A stretch of 64,000 nucleotides of DNA, from the NCBI GenBank assembly GCA_946807835.1, contig OX327712.1:18804001-18868000 (forward strand), given 5' to 3'. The notes under the pieces are model-generated. The model had not been told where the DNA came from and made no database searches. It worked only from the letters and a program-made list of their open reading frames with translations. The first letter of the stretch is position 1, and each line of letters opens with the position of its first letter. A program made the position numbers and the translations under genes. The stretch is from Ailanthus altissimus. Lineage: Eukaryota; Streptophyta; Magnoliopsida; Sapindales; Simaroubaceae. Positions 42,368 to 53,639 of this stretch are shown here, one piece after another.

Positions 42368-43483
42368 TGTTAGTGTGCTGAACATAGAGTAAATGTGTGT
42401 ATTTTAATTTTATTTGTAATAAACTTGCACATCACATATTGAAAGTAAAAGCAACAAAAATAAAACATATATTTCATTCTACTAATAAGATAAAAAGAGC
42501 TCACCCTTGAAACTATACTCAGAGCAACTCTAGTTTAGGAACTCGGTGGGATTGTTAGAGTTAGAATGATAGCTTTCTATCTCAGCAAGAATTAAAGCAA
42601 CTATTTGCTTCTTCTTAAGTCTCTCGACCTAATGCTTTACCAATAATTTAGTAAACTTTGTAACTCTTACCACTTTATTGAATTCATTTGAATTGCTTAA
42701 GGCTTCTATTTATAAGTATAATTGTCGCCTACCTCACCAATGAAAAGAATTTGAGTGGCCAAATGCTTTAAGCATGAAGTACAAATTGGTAAGTGACCAT
42801 TTTACTTCTCAAATGCCATTAAAGAAATCCACCTTATGCTAAGAAAAATTAGCTTCGTGGCTCATGCATTATGTTGGCCGAATCAAGCAAAGATTAGTGG
42901 TTATTTTCTTTCTCAATTTTCATTAGATGAAAGCTACGTCATGCTTGTTAAATTTCAAAATGAACACATGACAATTAAAATGATGGATTGATGCTTAAAA
43001 GAAGTGGCCGAATGGCACCTCATGCTTTCCCTTTCAAATTGTGGCAATTTTGCTTTGCCACATGTCAAGCCATTACAAGGCATAACCATGCCTTGGCTTG
43101 ATATGTGGTAGTAACTTTGGGATGAGGTGGCAAGTCCTTGCTACTTATCAACCTCCTAAGCTTAACAATTAATACCTGTTAGCTTCCTGAGAAACTTTAA
43201 AATAATTTTTGCTTTATGAGATCTTTTCAAATCGAACCATTCGACCCAGTACGCTACTCCCTATACTAATTCTTAACATTTATAACTCTCACTGTTACTA
43301 ACTCTTAGCCTTGGTCAAAATATTTTTAGACTAGATTTGAACTCCTTCAAATTATATAGTATTTGAAATGTTACAAACATCTTATCATATTATAAATGTA
43401 ATAGTGATTTAAAGAAATGTTTATTGTATAAATATTAAAATATTCATACAAAATAAAATGACACCTAAGCACAAATCCCAACA
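42368..43483 (-). mobile_element. Solo LTR (1116 bp) inside the old copia
   Basis: Starts TGTTAGTGTGCTGAAC and ends ATCCCAACA, flanked by TGCAC (42363-42367) and TGCAT (43484-43488). The host copia sequence resumes right after it: AAATTTAGTTAATCATGCTT matches the corresponding part of the nested copia's RT linker. On the minus strand it begins TGTTGGGATTTGTGC and has a TATAAATAGAAGCC promoter-like box (about 42705), so the LTR points left. It belongs to a family different from the two copias. Confidence 0.82.
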
Positions 43484-44747
43484 TGCATAAATTTAGTTAA
43501 TCATGCTTTTAACTCATGTATAGGTATAGAACTTTTGTATGATGGTTGTATATACTTTAAAAGCCTAAGTACTGAAATGAGTATATATTTGCTTATTATG
43601 TAGATGTATACTAATTATATGTATATGTATGGAAGAGATATAGAAATTAAAGAAGTAGTTAAGTGGTAAGTTTGAGATGAAGGATTTGAAAGTAGCGAAG
43701 AGGATTTTGGGTATGGATATTGTGAGGAAAAGAAGAGACGTTATCTTCTTTTTACAATAGCGATATATACTTAAGATTTTAGAGAAGTTCGGTATGTTCA
43801 ATGTAAAGGCTGTCTCCATACCGTTGGCCATGCATTTTAAAGTTTTAGCAGCACAGTTGCGATGGTTTAAAATGCATGCGATGAATAAAGTACCATATGC
43901 TAACGCTATTAGGAGTATTATGTATGCGATGGTTTGCACAAGGTCAAGCATAACATAAACGGTGAATGTCGTGAGTAGATATATGGCCAATTTGAGAAAA
44001 GATCACTAGCTTGCAGTAAAGTAGATATTAAGATATCTCAAAAGAATATTGGATCTTGGTTTATTATGTAAAAGGGCTCAGAATAAAAGTGAAATGGTTA
44101 GAAGATACGTTGACCTAGATTATGCGAATGATCTTGACAAGAGAAGACCTTTAAATGGGCACGTATTCACTGTGTTTGGTGTAGTATGTATTGGAGGTTG
44201 ATTTTATAGCATGGGTGTAAAAAATATAGTTGTAAGAGAAGCTATTAAAGAGGTTATGTGGTTAAAATGGATATGCACAGAAGTAATGGCTATTGAAGAT
44301 GTCAACACCAGTATGTATTGTAATAACCAGAATGCTATACACCTAAGCATGCATCAAGTGTTTCATGAGAGGTCTAAACACATTGATATGAGACTCTATT
44401 TCATTAAAGAGATTGTTCAAAGTAGCCAGACTAGTTTAACAAAGATTTCGATTGCCTAAAAATTTTGTTGATATGTTGATTGAGTCACTGCCCTCGATTA
44501 AGTTCGTCTTATATAAGGACTTAACCGGAGTCACTATTATGCGAGGGTGATCGAAGATGCTGAAATAAAATATTTTAAAAACTTTGAGGATGATTTTGAA
44601 TCAAGTAGGAGTTTGCTAGAAATTAATAATTCAAAATCAAAGATGAATTTTAATTTTAAGTTAGAGATCAATAAAAAATCAACAAAAAATTTAGTACATG
44701 ATAATGAAGAAGTAAAATAAAAGATTGAAAGTAAAAAATTGTTTATA

Positions 44748-45290
44748 TGATGGGCACGACTTATCTCAAAATATATATGAAAATCTAATAATCCGTATGC
44801 TAAGGCAAATTAAGCTAATGAATAACACCTTTTAATTTCTTGTGATCTGTTCTTCTGTTAAAGCCCCGTATCCCAATACCATATGTGTCCTTGCTTTGTA
44901 CTTCCCGCTGTCCTGTAAAGTGCAAAGCACTTCTCGATTACCTGAAAGCTAAAATGCACTTAATCCCATCGACATTCATACACTAGCTAGCTACAGATTC
45001 GTATCCCAAAGAGTTTCGCTCCATATCTCAAGATTCACTTGACCCTAATAGAACAATAATTGAAAAACGAAAAATGCTTTTAGGGTTGAGAGATCCCATG
45101 TTTTGTTTTTTTTTAAGAGATCCCACGTTTATATCTATACATGTAAATAAATTATAAGAAAGTTAATTTGTGATAGTGGAAACATACATGCTTGTCAACT
45201 GCCTCACTGGCCACTCATTATTTTGAGGAAAAAAGAAGTGTCAAAAATCTCAATCAATAAGTGGAGCAAATTAATAAAATGACATTAATT
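44748..45290 (+). repeat. Segmental duplication, block 1 (second part, unit D1)
   Basis: Direct copy of 52225-52745. Shared runs include ACACCTTTTAATTTCTTGTG, TATGTGTCCTTGCTTTGTAC and TCCTGTAAAGTGCAAAGCAC. It was separated from the rest of block 1 by the old copia. Homology stops at about 45290, where the inverted copy begins soon after. Confidence 0.85.
44832..44941 (-). other. Coding-like terminal exon of unknown family (copy 1)
   Basis: On the minus strand a consensus acceptor (TTTAGCTTTCAG) opens a 110-base stretch that reads 35 residues and a stop. It begins NREVLCTLQDSGKYKARTH and ends ALTEEQITRN. The second copy (52319-52413) has the same acceptor, phase and frame with no indel. The composition is less AT-rich than around it. 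No protein family is recognised and no upstream exon was found, so it may be the last exon of a lost gene. Confidence 0.35.
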
Positions 45291-45505
45291 TACTGTAAAA
45301 GTTTATATATTTTTATTTAAAAATACTTCGCACTTTGCGTATGAAGACAAATATTTATTATTTATCACATTGAAAATATTATAATAAAAATAATTATTTA
45401 ACAAAATATTTTAGAAATAAAAATTAAGGTAGTATATATTAAAATATAAAAAGTTAAATTAATATATATTTATAAAATTAAAAATTAAAATGACATTTTT
45501 CCTTA

Positions 45506-47630
45506 CAAGTAAAGCTGTAGTCAAAGTGAGTGCAACTAAATATTATAATTAATTCTGCTAACAAATTAAATTTTAAGGAGTGTTCATGCCATACCAGGAC
45601 CCAGATTTCAAATTTATTTTATAACATTAATGGCACTTGTTAGCTTCTATTTATAATGCATATTCGATTACATATAATACATGTGTGTTGATGTAATCAC
45701 TTGATGAGATTAAATCTACACTGGCTATCACTCTCAGAGTTGCCATGAAACAAAAGGAAATGCAGCTTTTTAATTTTAAATCTTGTGGATGTATAATATT
45801 TTTCACTAACTCTAGATGTTATCAAATCTTGTATTGTTTTAAGAGCTGAAGTCGTAATGTATACATATAAAATTCAACGATTGGCTTAACCAAATGTCAA
45901 CCAGAATTGTTTTATACTGGTTTGACATGCAAATGTCATTCAGAAAGGCTAATGTATGTATTTAATTAAGTAGTAATAGTATTAATCGAATAAACAAAGT
46001 GGATGACTCTCATCATCGTATTAAGATAACTAATATCTAAATTAAATCAACTCACTCTTGAGCAAGTGATATTATTGTATATATATCTTAATTAATTTAT
46101 GATATTCATTATTTTATGAATAAATATGTTATGTGAAATGGAGGAGGCGAAAGAAAGCGTAACCATTGTTAGATATTTTATGCTCTTAAAGTATGTGTAA
46201 TAACATTTTAATAAATTAATAAAGTTTATTCATATATATAATTGAGCATATATTGATGAGCTCATATTTATAAAGTATGTGATCTATGTATTAGGTATAT
46301 GATGCTAATACAGAAAGTATAAATCACAAGTTCTTTATAAATTAAATCTAGTTCGTAACCATTAATGAAAAATGACAATTCATTATGTAAGGTTGTAGTT
46401 TTTCTATTTTTTATAGTGAATGATTTGTCTTGATCATTGAAGTAGAGACTTCGAGTAGAAAAACTAGTGTATATGTTACATTGAACGAGACTACTGTGAA
46501 TTTTAATTTCATTAACTAAATGTTGTAGATCTTAATTCACAAAAGTTTTAATAAGCTTGATTGATTTTAATTTTGAACAGATAATGAACTTACATTCCTG
46601 TATTGTATCTTTTAAGTTATCATAGAGTGAGATCCATCTAAACAGTCAAAATCTCGATAACTTGAAGATATAATTTCATGAGTCATGGGAACATGTATTT
46701 GTAAGATAAAATCTAATAATTAATGTTCACCTAAACTGTTTGCAGTACTTGATTATTAGAATCTATGGCCACAATTTATTCAATAAATTATTTATTAAAT
46801 AATAATATTTATTTGTAAATTTATTTACAAATATAGACATATTAAAAGTGATCATTAGAACATTTAGTGACTTAGAGGCAAATAAATAATCAAAGAGGCA
46901 AGACATTTTTTGCATGACTTAATTTTAATTATGGACATCAATTAAAGGGTAAATTAAGTGGTTATTATTGGTTGAAAGACTAAACCCAATTTAATTAAAA
47001 GAAATTTTAATTAAATAGGCTTTTACTTTATAAAATGGATTATTATAGTATAACTCTTAGCTTTTAGTGAAATAGCCTGGAGTTAGCTTAAAAAAATTAG
47101 TGTATTATGAGATAATAAAGACTATGCCTTTTAAGTTGGAGTTAGGAAGCCTATGAGCTTTACAGTCCATCTACTAACTCAAATCGTAATCAAACTCTAA
47201 TTTTCTAATTTTAATCAAATTCTAAATACTCAAAGGAATTCCTTATATATATAAGATTTATGGAGTAGTAAAGAATACCACAACCATATAGAGAAATTTT
47301 TTTTTTTACGTATTCTTATATGAAAAAAAATTTAATTAATACTATTCTTTCAAATTTGAGTACTAGTAGTTTTAGAGATTAAGAAAGATTCACGTGTCTA
47401 CCCGCATTGAGTTGAAGATTGAGAATAATAAAAAAGATTATATTCAGTCAATTCAAAATTTACCATAACGAAAAATTAAGATAATTTTCTATTCTTATAT
47501 AAGTAATTATGAACAAAACGACTTGACTTTAGCTGTGTTTATTTTTATAAACATAAAAAATTATTTTCAACCACCAACTATCTAATTATAAAGGCAATAG
47601 CCTCACCTATACCCTAGTAACAGAGTAATA
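45506..47630 (-). repeat. Inverted partial copy of the duplicated block (unit A')
   Basis: The reverse complement of 45506-46160 aligns with 31560-32240 and 47770-48440 (for example CATTTGGTTAAGCCAATCGT and AGCTAACAAGTGCCAT). After an insertion (46167-47576) the homology resumes at 47577-47630 (GGCAATAGCCTCACCTAT, the inverse of ATAAGTGAGGCTATTGCC in block 1). The inverted copy therefore meets the direct block 2 head to head at about 47630-47640. Confidence 0.8.
46167..47576. mobile_element. LTR-like insertion (1410 bp) inside the inverted copy
   Basis: Starts TGTTAGATATTTTATGC and ends TTTTCAACCACCA, flanked by ACCAT (46162-46166) and ACTAT (47577-47581), one mismatch. It exactly splits unit A', whose homology to blocks 1 and 2 continues on both sides. 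No ORF, primer-binding site or internal domain is present, so it is best read as a solo LTR of an unidentified family. Confidence 0.65.
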
Positions 47631-48857
47631 AGGTTGGTTAGCATTTTGACTATTAAAATGTTAAATTCGAGTATAATTAAAGTCTATTCAATTATTTAAG
47701 AGGATTATTTATTTATTTCTGATTGTAAAGGGTTTACATATATACTCTATTATTAAAGCATAGGTGAGGCTATAGCCTGTACGTAAAGTATATATACGCT
47801 CTCTTTCGCCGCCTCCGTTTCACATAACGTTTTTATTCATAAAATAATGAATCTCATAAATTAATTAAGACAATATATACAATATTATCACTTTCTCAAG
47901 AGTGAGTTGATTTAATTTATATATTAATTATCTTAATATGACGATGAATGCCATCCACTTTGTTCATTCGATTAATATTTTTACTACTTAATTAAACTTA
48001 TACATTAGCCTTCTTGAATGGTATGCCAAACAAGTATAAAACAATTCTGTTGACATTTGGTTAAGCCAATCGTTGAATTATATATATATTTTACGACTTC
48101 AACTCTTAAAAAATTACAAGATTTGATAACATCTAGAGTTAGTGAAAAATATTATACATCCACAAGCTTTAAAACCAAAAAACTGCATTTCCTCTTGTTT
48201 CATGGCAACTCTGAGAGTGACAGCCAGTGTAAATTTAATCTCATCAAGTAATTACATCAACACACATGTATTATATGTAATCGAATATTCATTATAAATG
48301 GAAGCTAACAAGTGCCATCAATGTTATAAAATCAATTTGTAATCTGTGGTCTTGTTATGACATGCATAAACATTCCGTAAAGTTTATTTGTTAGCAGAAT
48401 TAATTATAATAATTAGTTGCACTCACTTTGATTACTGCTTTACTTGTTTATTGTAAACTTTAATTTGGATATCCCATTTTATTGATTCATGTAGCATCAA
48501 TTTGTTTTGTTACTTATCTTAGATGCATTTCGATTATTACAAATTGAACCAACTAATGCCTATATAATTAGTGTAAATGCCCTTTTAACTTTATTAAACC
48601 TGTCTGTTATTATAATTATAATAGTACAAATTAACTTTAGATGGGTATAACAGTTATTTTATTTAAAAAATTAATAATTATGTCTATATAATTTTAAATA
48701 ATAAAAATACACTGTCTAAATAGTAAAATTAATATACTTGTACTATTAAATAATTTATTTAATACAGATGTTTACATTTTTTTTTTAAATACAAATATTC
48801 AATATCAGTGTTATATTAATCTAACAAATATAAAAAGTCATTAATTGTAGTATAATG

Positions 48858-49755
48858 TGTTGAAGAGAAATTAGCCTTAGTATTAATCTCTCATTGAGAT
48901 TAACCTTACCGCTAATACCTTTTTGATAGGATTTCCTTTGGAGTACTCTTCAAAGAAACTCTTTGCTCATGCAAAAGACATAACTCACAAATAATCAAGA
49001 ACACACAATATTAATACAATAATAAAAATAAAGAAACAAGCTACAAGATACAAAATATACGTGGTTCGAGCAAAACTCCTACGTCCACGGGGGATTTATG
49101 ATCTAACTTCTTTTATTGATTAAATCATTAAATATCTCTTTACATCACTATGATCATACAATACCTCTTAATATTTTCTATTGTAAACCTCTAAGTATCT
49201 CTTTAAATAATTATGATCTTTATAAGAATTTTCAGTATCTCCCACTCCATAAGAGATTTTACCCAAGTAATACAATGAATAACCTGAACCTCTCTCAAAA
49301 TGATTTATAGTGCTTCTTTTGTTCATTTAAGAATAAATGCACCCTTAAAGGTTACACCCTAATGCATCCTACACTTAGTACTTACCTAACTCCTCTATTC
49401 TTTCTTATATTTACATTTTAATACTTTAAATGCTTAATTATCTTTAAAGGTTTACAAGAGTTTATATAATACTTACAAAATTCTTAGAAATTTATAATTT
49501 AGTTGAAATAAGAATATTTATTTGTAGGAGTCATAATCCCACTTAAAAAAGTCAATTGAGCCAAAATAAAAAATACCCACAAATTACCACGTGAATGGTA
49601 CCCATATGAACAGTAATTTATCTCGTAAATAGTACTTATTTTTTTGGCTTTTCATTTTACTTCTTTCTTGCATACTAATCTTCTTATTAAATCTATATCT
49701 GGTATTTATATTAATTCACGCTCATACATAATTTTTGAATAACAAATTTTTAACA
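48858..49755 (-). mobile_element. Solo LTR related to the old copia's LTR
   Basis: On the minus strand it begins TGTTAAAAATTTG and ends TTCTCTTCAACA. It shares with the 5' LTR at 33698-34276 the GGGTACCATTCAC block, the TTTTGGCTCAATTGACTTTT block and the CTCCTACAA block, in the same order. It also has the ACGTGGTTCGAGC...CCTACGTCCACGG block of the copia LTRs (49060-49090). No clear target-site duplication and no internal region. Confidence 0.7.
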
Positions 49756-50617
49756 CAATATAAATTTATTATTCACACAATACTATTTAATTATTTGAAA
49801 CTATATTATACAGTATTAATTTTATTATTTACAAATTGCAATGTTATTGTTTGGAATTGTACAAACACAATTATTGACTTTTTAAATAAAAATATTGTTA
49901 TATTTTTTTAAAGTTAATTTATACTATTATAATTATAATGGTACGAGAGTTTTTAAATATATCAAACATTAGGGAATTTTTAATAGTTAGAGAATATATT
50001 ACGAGGTAAATAGTAAATTTCCTACATAATTATAGCTTTCTCCAAATGTTATGTGAAACTAGTTAAAAATAATTTCGGTTGACTTCGTTAAGTCCATCAA
50101 ATAAATATATACAGCAGATGGTTATAGAGACACATACTAAAAACCACATTACGCATGCATTGTACAAGTAAAGCATTGCATAATAGATCCTTATGAAAAC
50201 ACACCAAAAAAAAAAAAAAATTAACAGTTTCTGCAAACAGCTGTGTGATTCCGTTTGGCATGCTGCTACACATGTATATTCAAAATATTGTCAAATGGGT
50301 CCTTAAGAAAATGAACGGAATTAGTAATTAATTGTATAGTTGAAGTAGCAGCAATACGCAATAGCATATGATTCCATTCCAATTCTACTGCATGCTTTGC
50401 TCGTTTTGCTTCTGCTGTAAGCATATACCTCATTGTTTCAAAACCAATGAAAGCTTCAATTTAAAACATGTTAATTAGCACGAGATCATCTCAGACTTAA
50501 AACATAATTTTTTAATACTTCAATTATATCTCTCTACCTTTCTTTAATTAGCCAACAACACTTTTTAATTATCTAAAAGTATTTTGTATATGTATCAAAA
50601 TTATTCCTAGCTTAAAG

Positions 50618-51218
50618 TTACAGATCGATTGCTTGTTATTGATCCAAAAGACTAATTTATCGAGCACTTGTCATTGACTCAAAAGACTAACTTATTAGGT
50701 GATACTGTATACCCGTCTATATATACCCAAGATCTTTGTCACGGTTTGGCCTAACTCAATAGCCAACCTGGCTCATATTACCAATCCTACAGAGAGTTGG
50801 GGACTTATTACTCACGTGACAATTTCTATTACGTAAAATTTTCAGGGCCTATTTGTCCTGTAATACTCATCTCCTTTACCCACATGAAAATCTCTTTTGG
50901 GACTCAAAATGCAGAATTTTCAAGGCCCACTTGACTTATAATACCTATCTATTGGAGTTAAAAAGACCTACTACCTACGTGACAATATCTATTAGAGTAA
51001 TTTTAGCTCACATGCAACCCATTATCCATATAGCAATCTCCATTGAGGTAATTTTGAGGTCCATATGTCAATAAGAATTTAAGTCTACTCTGATATCATT
51101 TGTTACGGATCTATCATTTGTCATTGACCTAAAAGATTAGCCTATTAAATAATACTACATATCCGCTCATATATATATAAAAGATCTACTTAATTTTTAT
51201 TTATTGTGGGATATGACA
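50618..51218 (-). mobile_element. TRIM-like miniature LTR retrotransposon (about 600 bp)
   Basis: Read on the minus strand: a 118-base LTR (51218-51101) starting TGTCATATCCCACA and ending GATCCGTAACA, then AATGATATCAGAGTAG (a degenerate Met-tRNA primer-binding site), about 350 bp of non-coding DNA, then a second, internally duplicated LTR copy (about 50745-50618; shared AAGATCTT, GTCAATGACAA, GATC(C/T)GTAA). Flanks are TAAAG and CAAAG. Block 1 of the duplication has no such insert at 32830. Size, primer-binding site and lack of coding sequence fit TRIMs. Confidence 0.68.
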
Positions 51219-52318
51219 CAAAGATAACATAAAATATTATTTAATAATTATTAATTTTGTCATGACAGTAATTATCTGAACTTACATATTGCATGCAATG
51301 ATAGTAAGTATGGCAAGTAGTATGTTAAATTTTTACAACGATGGATGTAAAGGCATGATTTATCTTGAAGAAATTGAATTGAATTTTCATGCAACGTCTC
51401 AACTCTTGAATATTTTAAAGATTTGGCATCTCAAATGGAAAATACCCACAAATTTCATAACCAGACCTTCTTGTTTCATGGCACCACTGAAAGGAATATA
51501 CCAATCTGTCTTTGCTGTCACAACATCAACAATAATTTTCATGCATGCAGATCAATGATCAAAATCTTGAGGTTCTAGTTTTTCAAATTTTAATACTCAA
51601 GTTACTTTCAAGTTCAATATTTGTTTATTGCATTTTATTTATGGGAAATAACAAGTGTCGAGTTTGGCCATTTTGATTATAGTCTTTGAATAATATTGAT
51701 GTATAATCTGTGGGCTTGGCATGGCACATTTGGTAACAATCTGTTGGCTGAATTAATTATAATTAGTTCCGATTATAAGCTTATCAACTTCAAAAGAGTC
51801 AGTAATATAATATATCCGACAGAAAACAAAAAGTTTGATATAATGCCCTCACCGCCCAGCAAAAAAAGGTGGAAACGACATGTTTTGCATACGCAGGTTG
51901 CATAAAATTGAATTACAGGTTGCATTAGAATCTATACCGACTAAAGTAAATAACAACATCTAAAGAGTAATATTTGAAGTGCTTTATGGAGAAGTACCGG
52001 ATAAACAATTCTCTAAGAAGCACTCTTTTGAGTGAAGAAAATAAAATACTAGAACTATTCTCTTGAAGAAGCGTTTTTCAAGTAATTTTTCTCTGAGAGA
52101 TGTTACCAAATTAATGTTTTTGCATAAGTAGCTAGCTATGGAATCTTAAAGAAGCACTTGTGGTTATTTTAATTTATAAAAGAAGGAAAAACTAAATAGT
52201 GGAGGAATCAGGGCTACCTAAATGCCCACGACGTATCAGAAAATATATATGAAAATCTATAATCCCTATGCTATGGCTAAATTAAGCTAATGATCAACAC
52301 CTTTTAATTTCTTGTGAT

Positions 52319-52413
52319 CTATTCTTCTGTTAAAGCCCCAAATCCCAATACCGTATGTGTCCTTGCTTTGTACTTCACGCTGTCCTGTAAAGTGCAAAGC
52401 ACTTCTCTATTAC
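52319..52413 (-). pseudogene. Coding-like terminal exon of unknown family (copy 2, stop gained)
   Basis: Same acceptor position and frame as 44832-44941. It reads NREVLCTLQDSVKYKARTH and ends GALTEE followed by TAG where copy 1 has CAG (Gln). Differences from copy 1 are single substitutions only (Gly to Val, Met to Thr, Tyr to Phe, Gln to stop). It is probably dead. Confidence 0.35.
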
Positions 52414-52745
52414 CTAAAAGCTAAAAAGCACTTAATCCAATCGACATATATAATTCATACACTAGCAAGCTATACATTCATATCCCAAAGAGTTTAGCTC
52501 CATATCTCAAGAGTCACTTGACCCAATAGAACAATAATTGAAAAAAGAAAATTGCTCTTAGGGTTGAGAGATTCCATGTTTATATCTATACATATAAATA
52601 AATTTAAGAAAGTTAATTTGTGATAGTGGAAACATATATGCTTGTCAACTGCCCCACTCCACTGGCCACTCGTCATTATTTTGATGACGAGAAAAGAAGT
52701 GATAAAAGTCTCAAGAAGTGGAGCAAATTAATATATGACATTATA

Positions 52746-53639
52746 CATCCATTTGGTGTTAATTGGAATTGAAATACAGTTGTGGGAGGACTTTGTTGCT
52801 ATCTTTATTTAATACTATGATAAGTGCCCATAGGAACAATATTGATTGCACCAGTGGCTTCCACTTTCATGCAGATATGACATCCCATCCCACTAAAATA
52901 ATAATAACAATAATTATTATTATGAATTTATGTTAACAATAGTTTGTTAGTATATTAACTTTTGCTTTAATAAAAAATTTGAGTTCAAATCTTCTACTCC
53001 ATATTAAAAGAAAAATAATAAATAATCATATACAAAATTTAAATACTATTAGTTTGTAGAATTTTTATCCTATCGTTTGTATCATTTAGAATATAGGATA
53101 AAATATGTATAATTATATATTTTTTCTTAATAAAAAAACAATCAACTTCTTAGGTGTTTCTCTAAAGAGTATTAATATTAACAATTTTTTGTTTAATGCT
53201 TCTGCTCGAAAATAACCGAACACTCTCAAAAGCCCTCAATTTTGTTCATTTAAGAAAAAGAAAATTATTACTTGGAAGATTTATAGGAAATGGCCAAAAG
53301 CACTTTGGATTTTCTATTGTCATACCTTCTCTCATCAGTATATAAGAAGAATAATTAATCATAAATTACATGAACGAATAAATTTCAATATATATAATGA
53401 GATACGTGGATAATTAAGCATCCAAATTCTCTCTCTCTCTCTCATGAATGGTTGCAATCATGTCCCACTCCTATAGCTCCCACAATATTAAGTATTTCTT
53501 CGGCGAAGATTCGATGATCAATAATACAGATAACAGAGAATCTTTGTTTTTCAGTTATATTTCTTTTTTCTTTTTCTGAAAGGTTTTTTTTTCTTTAATT
53601 CATTGTCATCTTGAAAAAAAAAATCATTTTATATATTTA
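52746..53639. other. AT-rich spacer, nothing recognised
   Basis: No gene or repeat that I can support. It starts where the duplication homology ends and stops at the LTR element at 53640. Confidence 0.5.

Larger units (their letters stand above)
33698..44747 (+). mobile_element. Old, heavily decayed Ty1/copia retrotransposon, split by two later insertions
   Basis: 5' LTR about 33698-34276, ending CTTCAACA. A Met-tRNA primer-binding site TGGTATCAGAG is at 34280-34290, and the gag ATG at 34308. Decayed gag (34308-35150, with the CCHC knuckle relic near 34990), protease and integrase follow to 36113. Integrase continues at 41757, followed by part of RT (from about 43500), RNase H and the purine tract AAGTAGGAGTT. 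The beginning of a 3' LTR is at 44614. About half of RT is deleted near 43520. The 3' LTR is cut short where duplicated flank resumes at 44748. Most frames are broken. The plus ORFs at 34580-34876, 41810-42013 and 44211-44459 are its fragments. The minus copia (36114-41756) and a solo LTR (42368-43483) sit inside it. Confidence 0.85.
47640..52745 (+). repeat. Segmental duplication, block 2 (units A2, B2, D2 with insertions)
   Basis: Direct copy of block 1. Relative to block 1 it has extra DNA at about 48468-50108 (which contains a solo LTR) and at 50618-51218 (a TRIM-like element), and keeps about 150 bp at 52075-52225 that block 1 lost at its copia insertion. The same A and B sub-units occur (48060-48420 and 51330-51780). 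The ORFs here (48057-48251, 51289-51558, 51696-51905) are not preserved as frames in block 1 and are probably not genes. Confidence 0.85.

Noticed and set aside
33698..44747. Integration of a one-LTR circle, because the 5' LTR lacks its start and the 3' LTR lacks its end
   Set aside because: The two partial LTRs overlap (the AAGTAAAATAAAAGATTG-type block near 33750 and 44715), so a clean permuted circle does not fit. Simple deletion is more likely.
50618..51218. Cassandra-type TRIM
   Set aside because: No 5S rRNA-like promoter sequence is present in the LTRs.
51289..51905. Small genes on the plus strand of block 2 (51289-51558, 51696-51905)
   Set aside because: The frames are disrupted by indels in the corresponding part of block 1 (32900-33540) and no domain is recognised.
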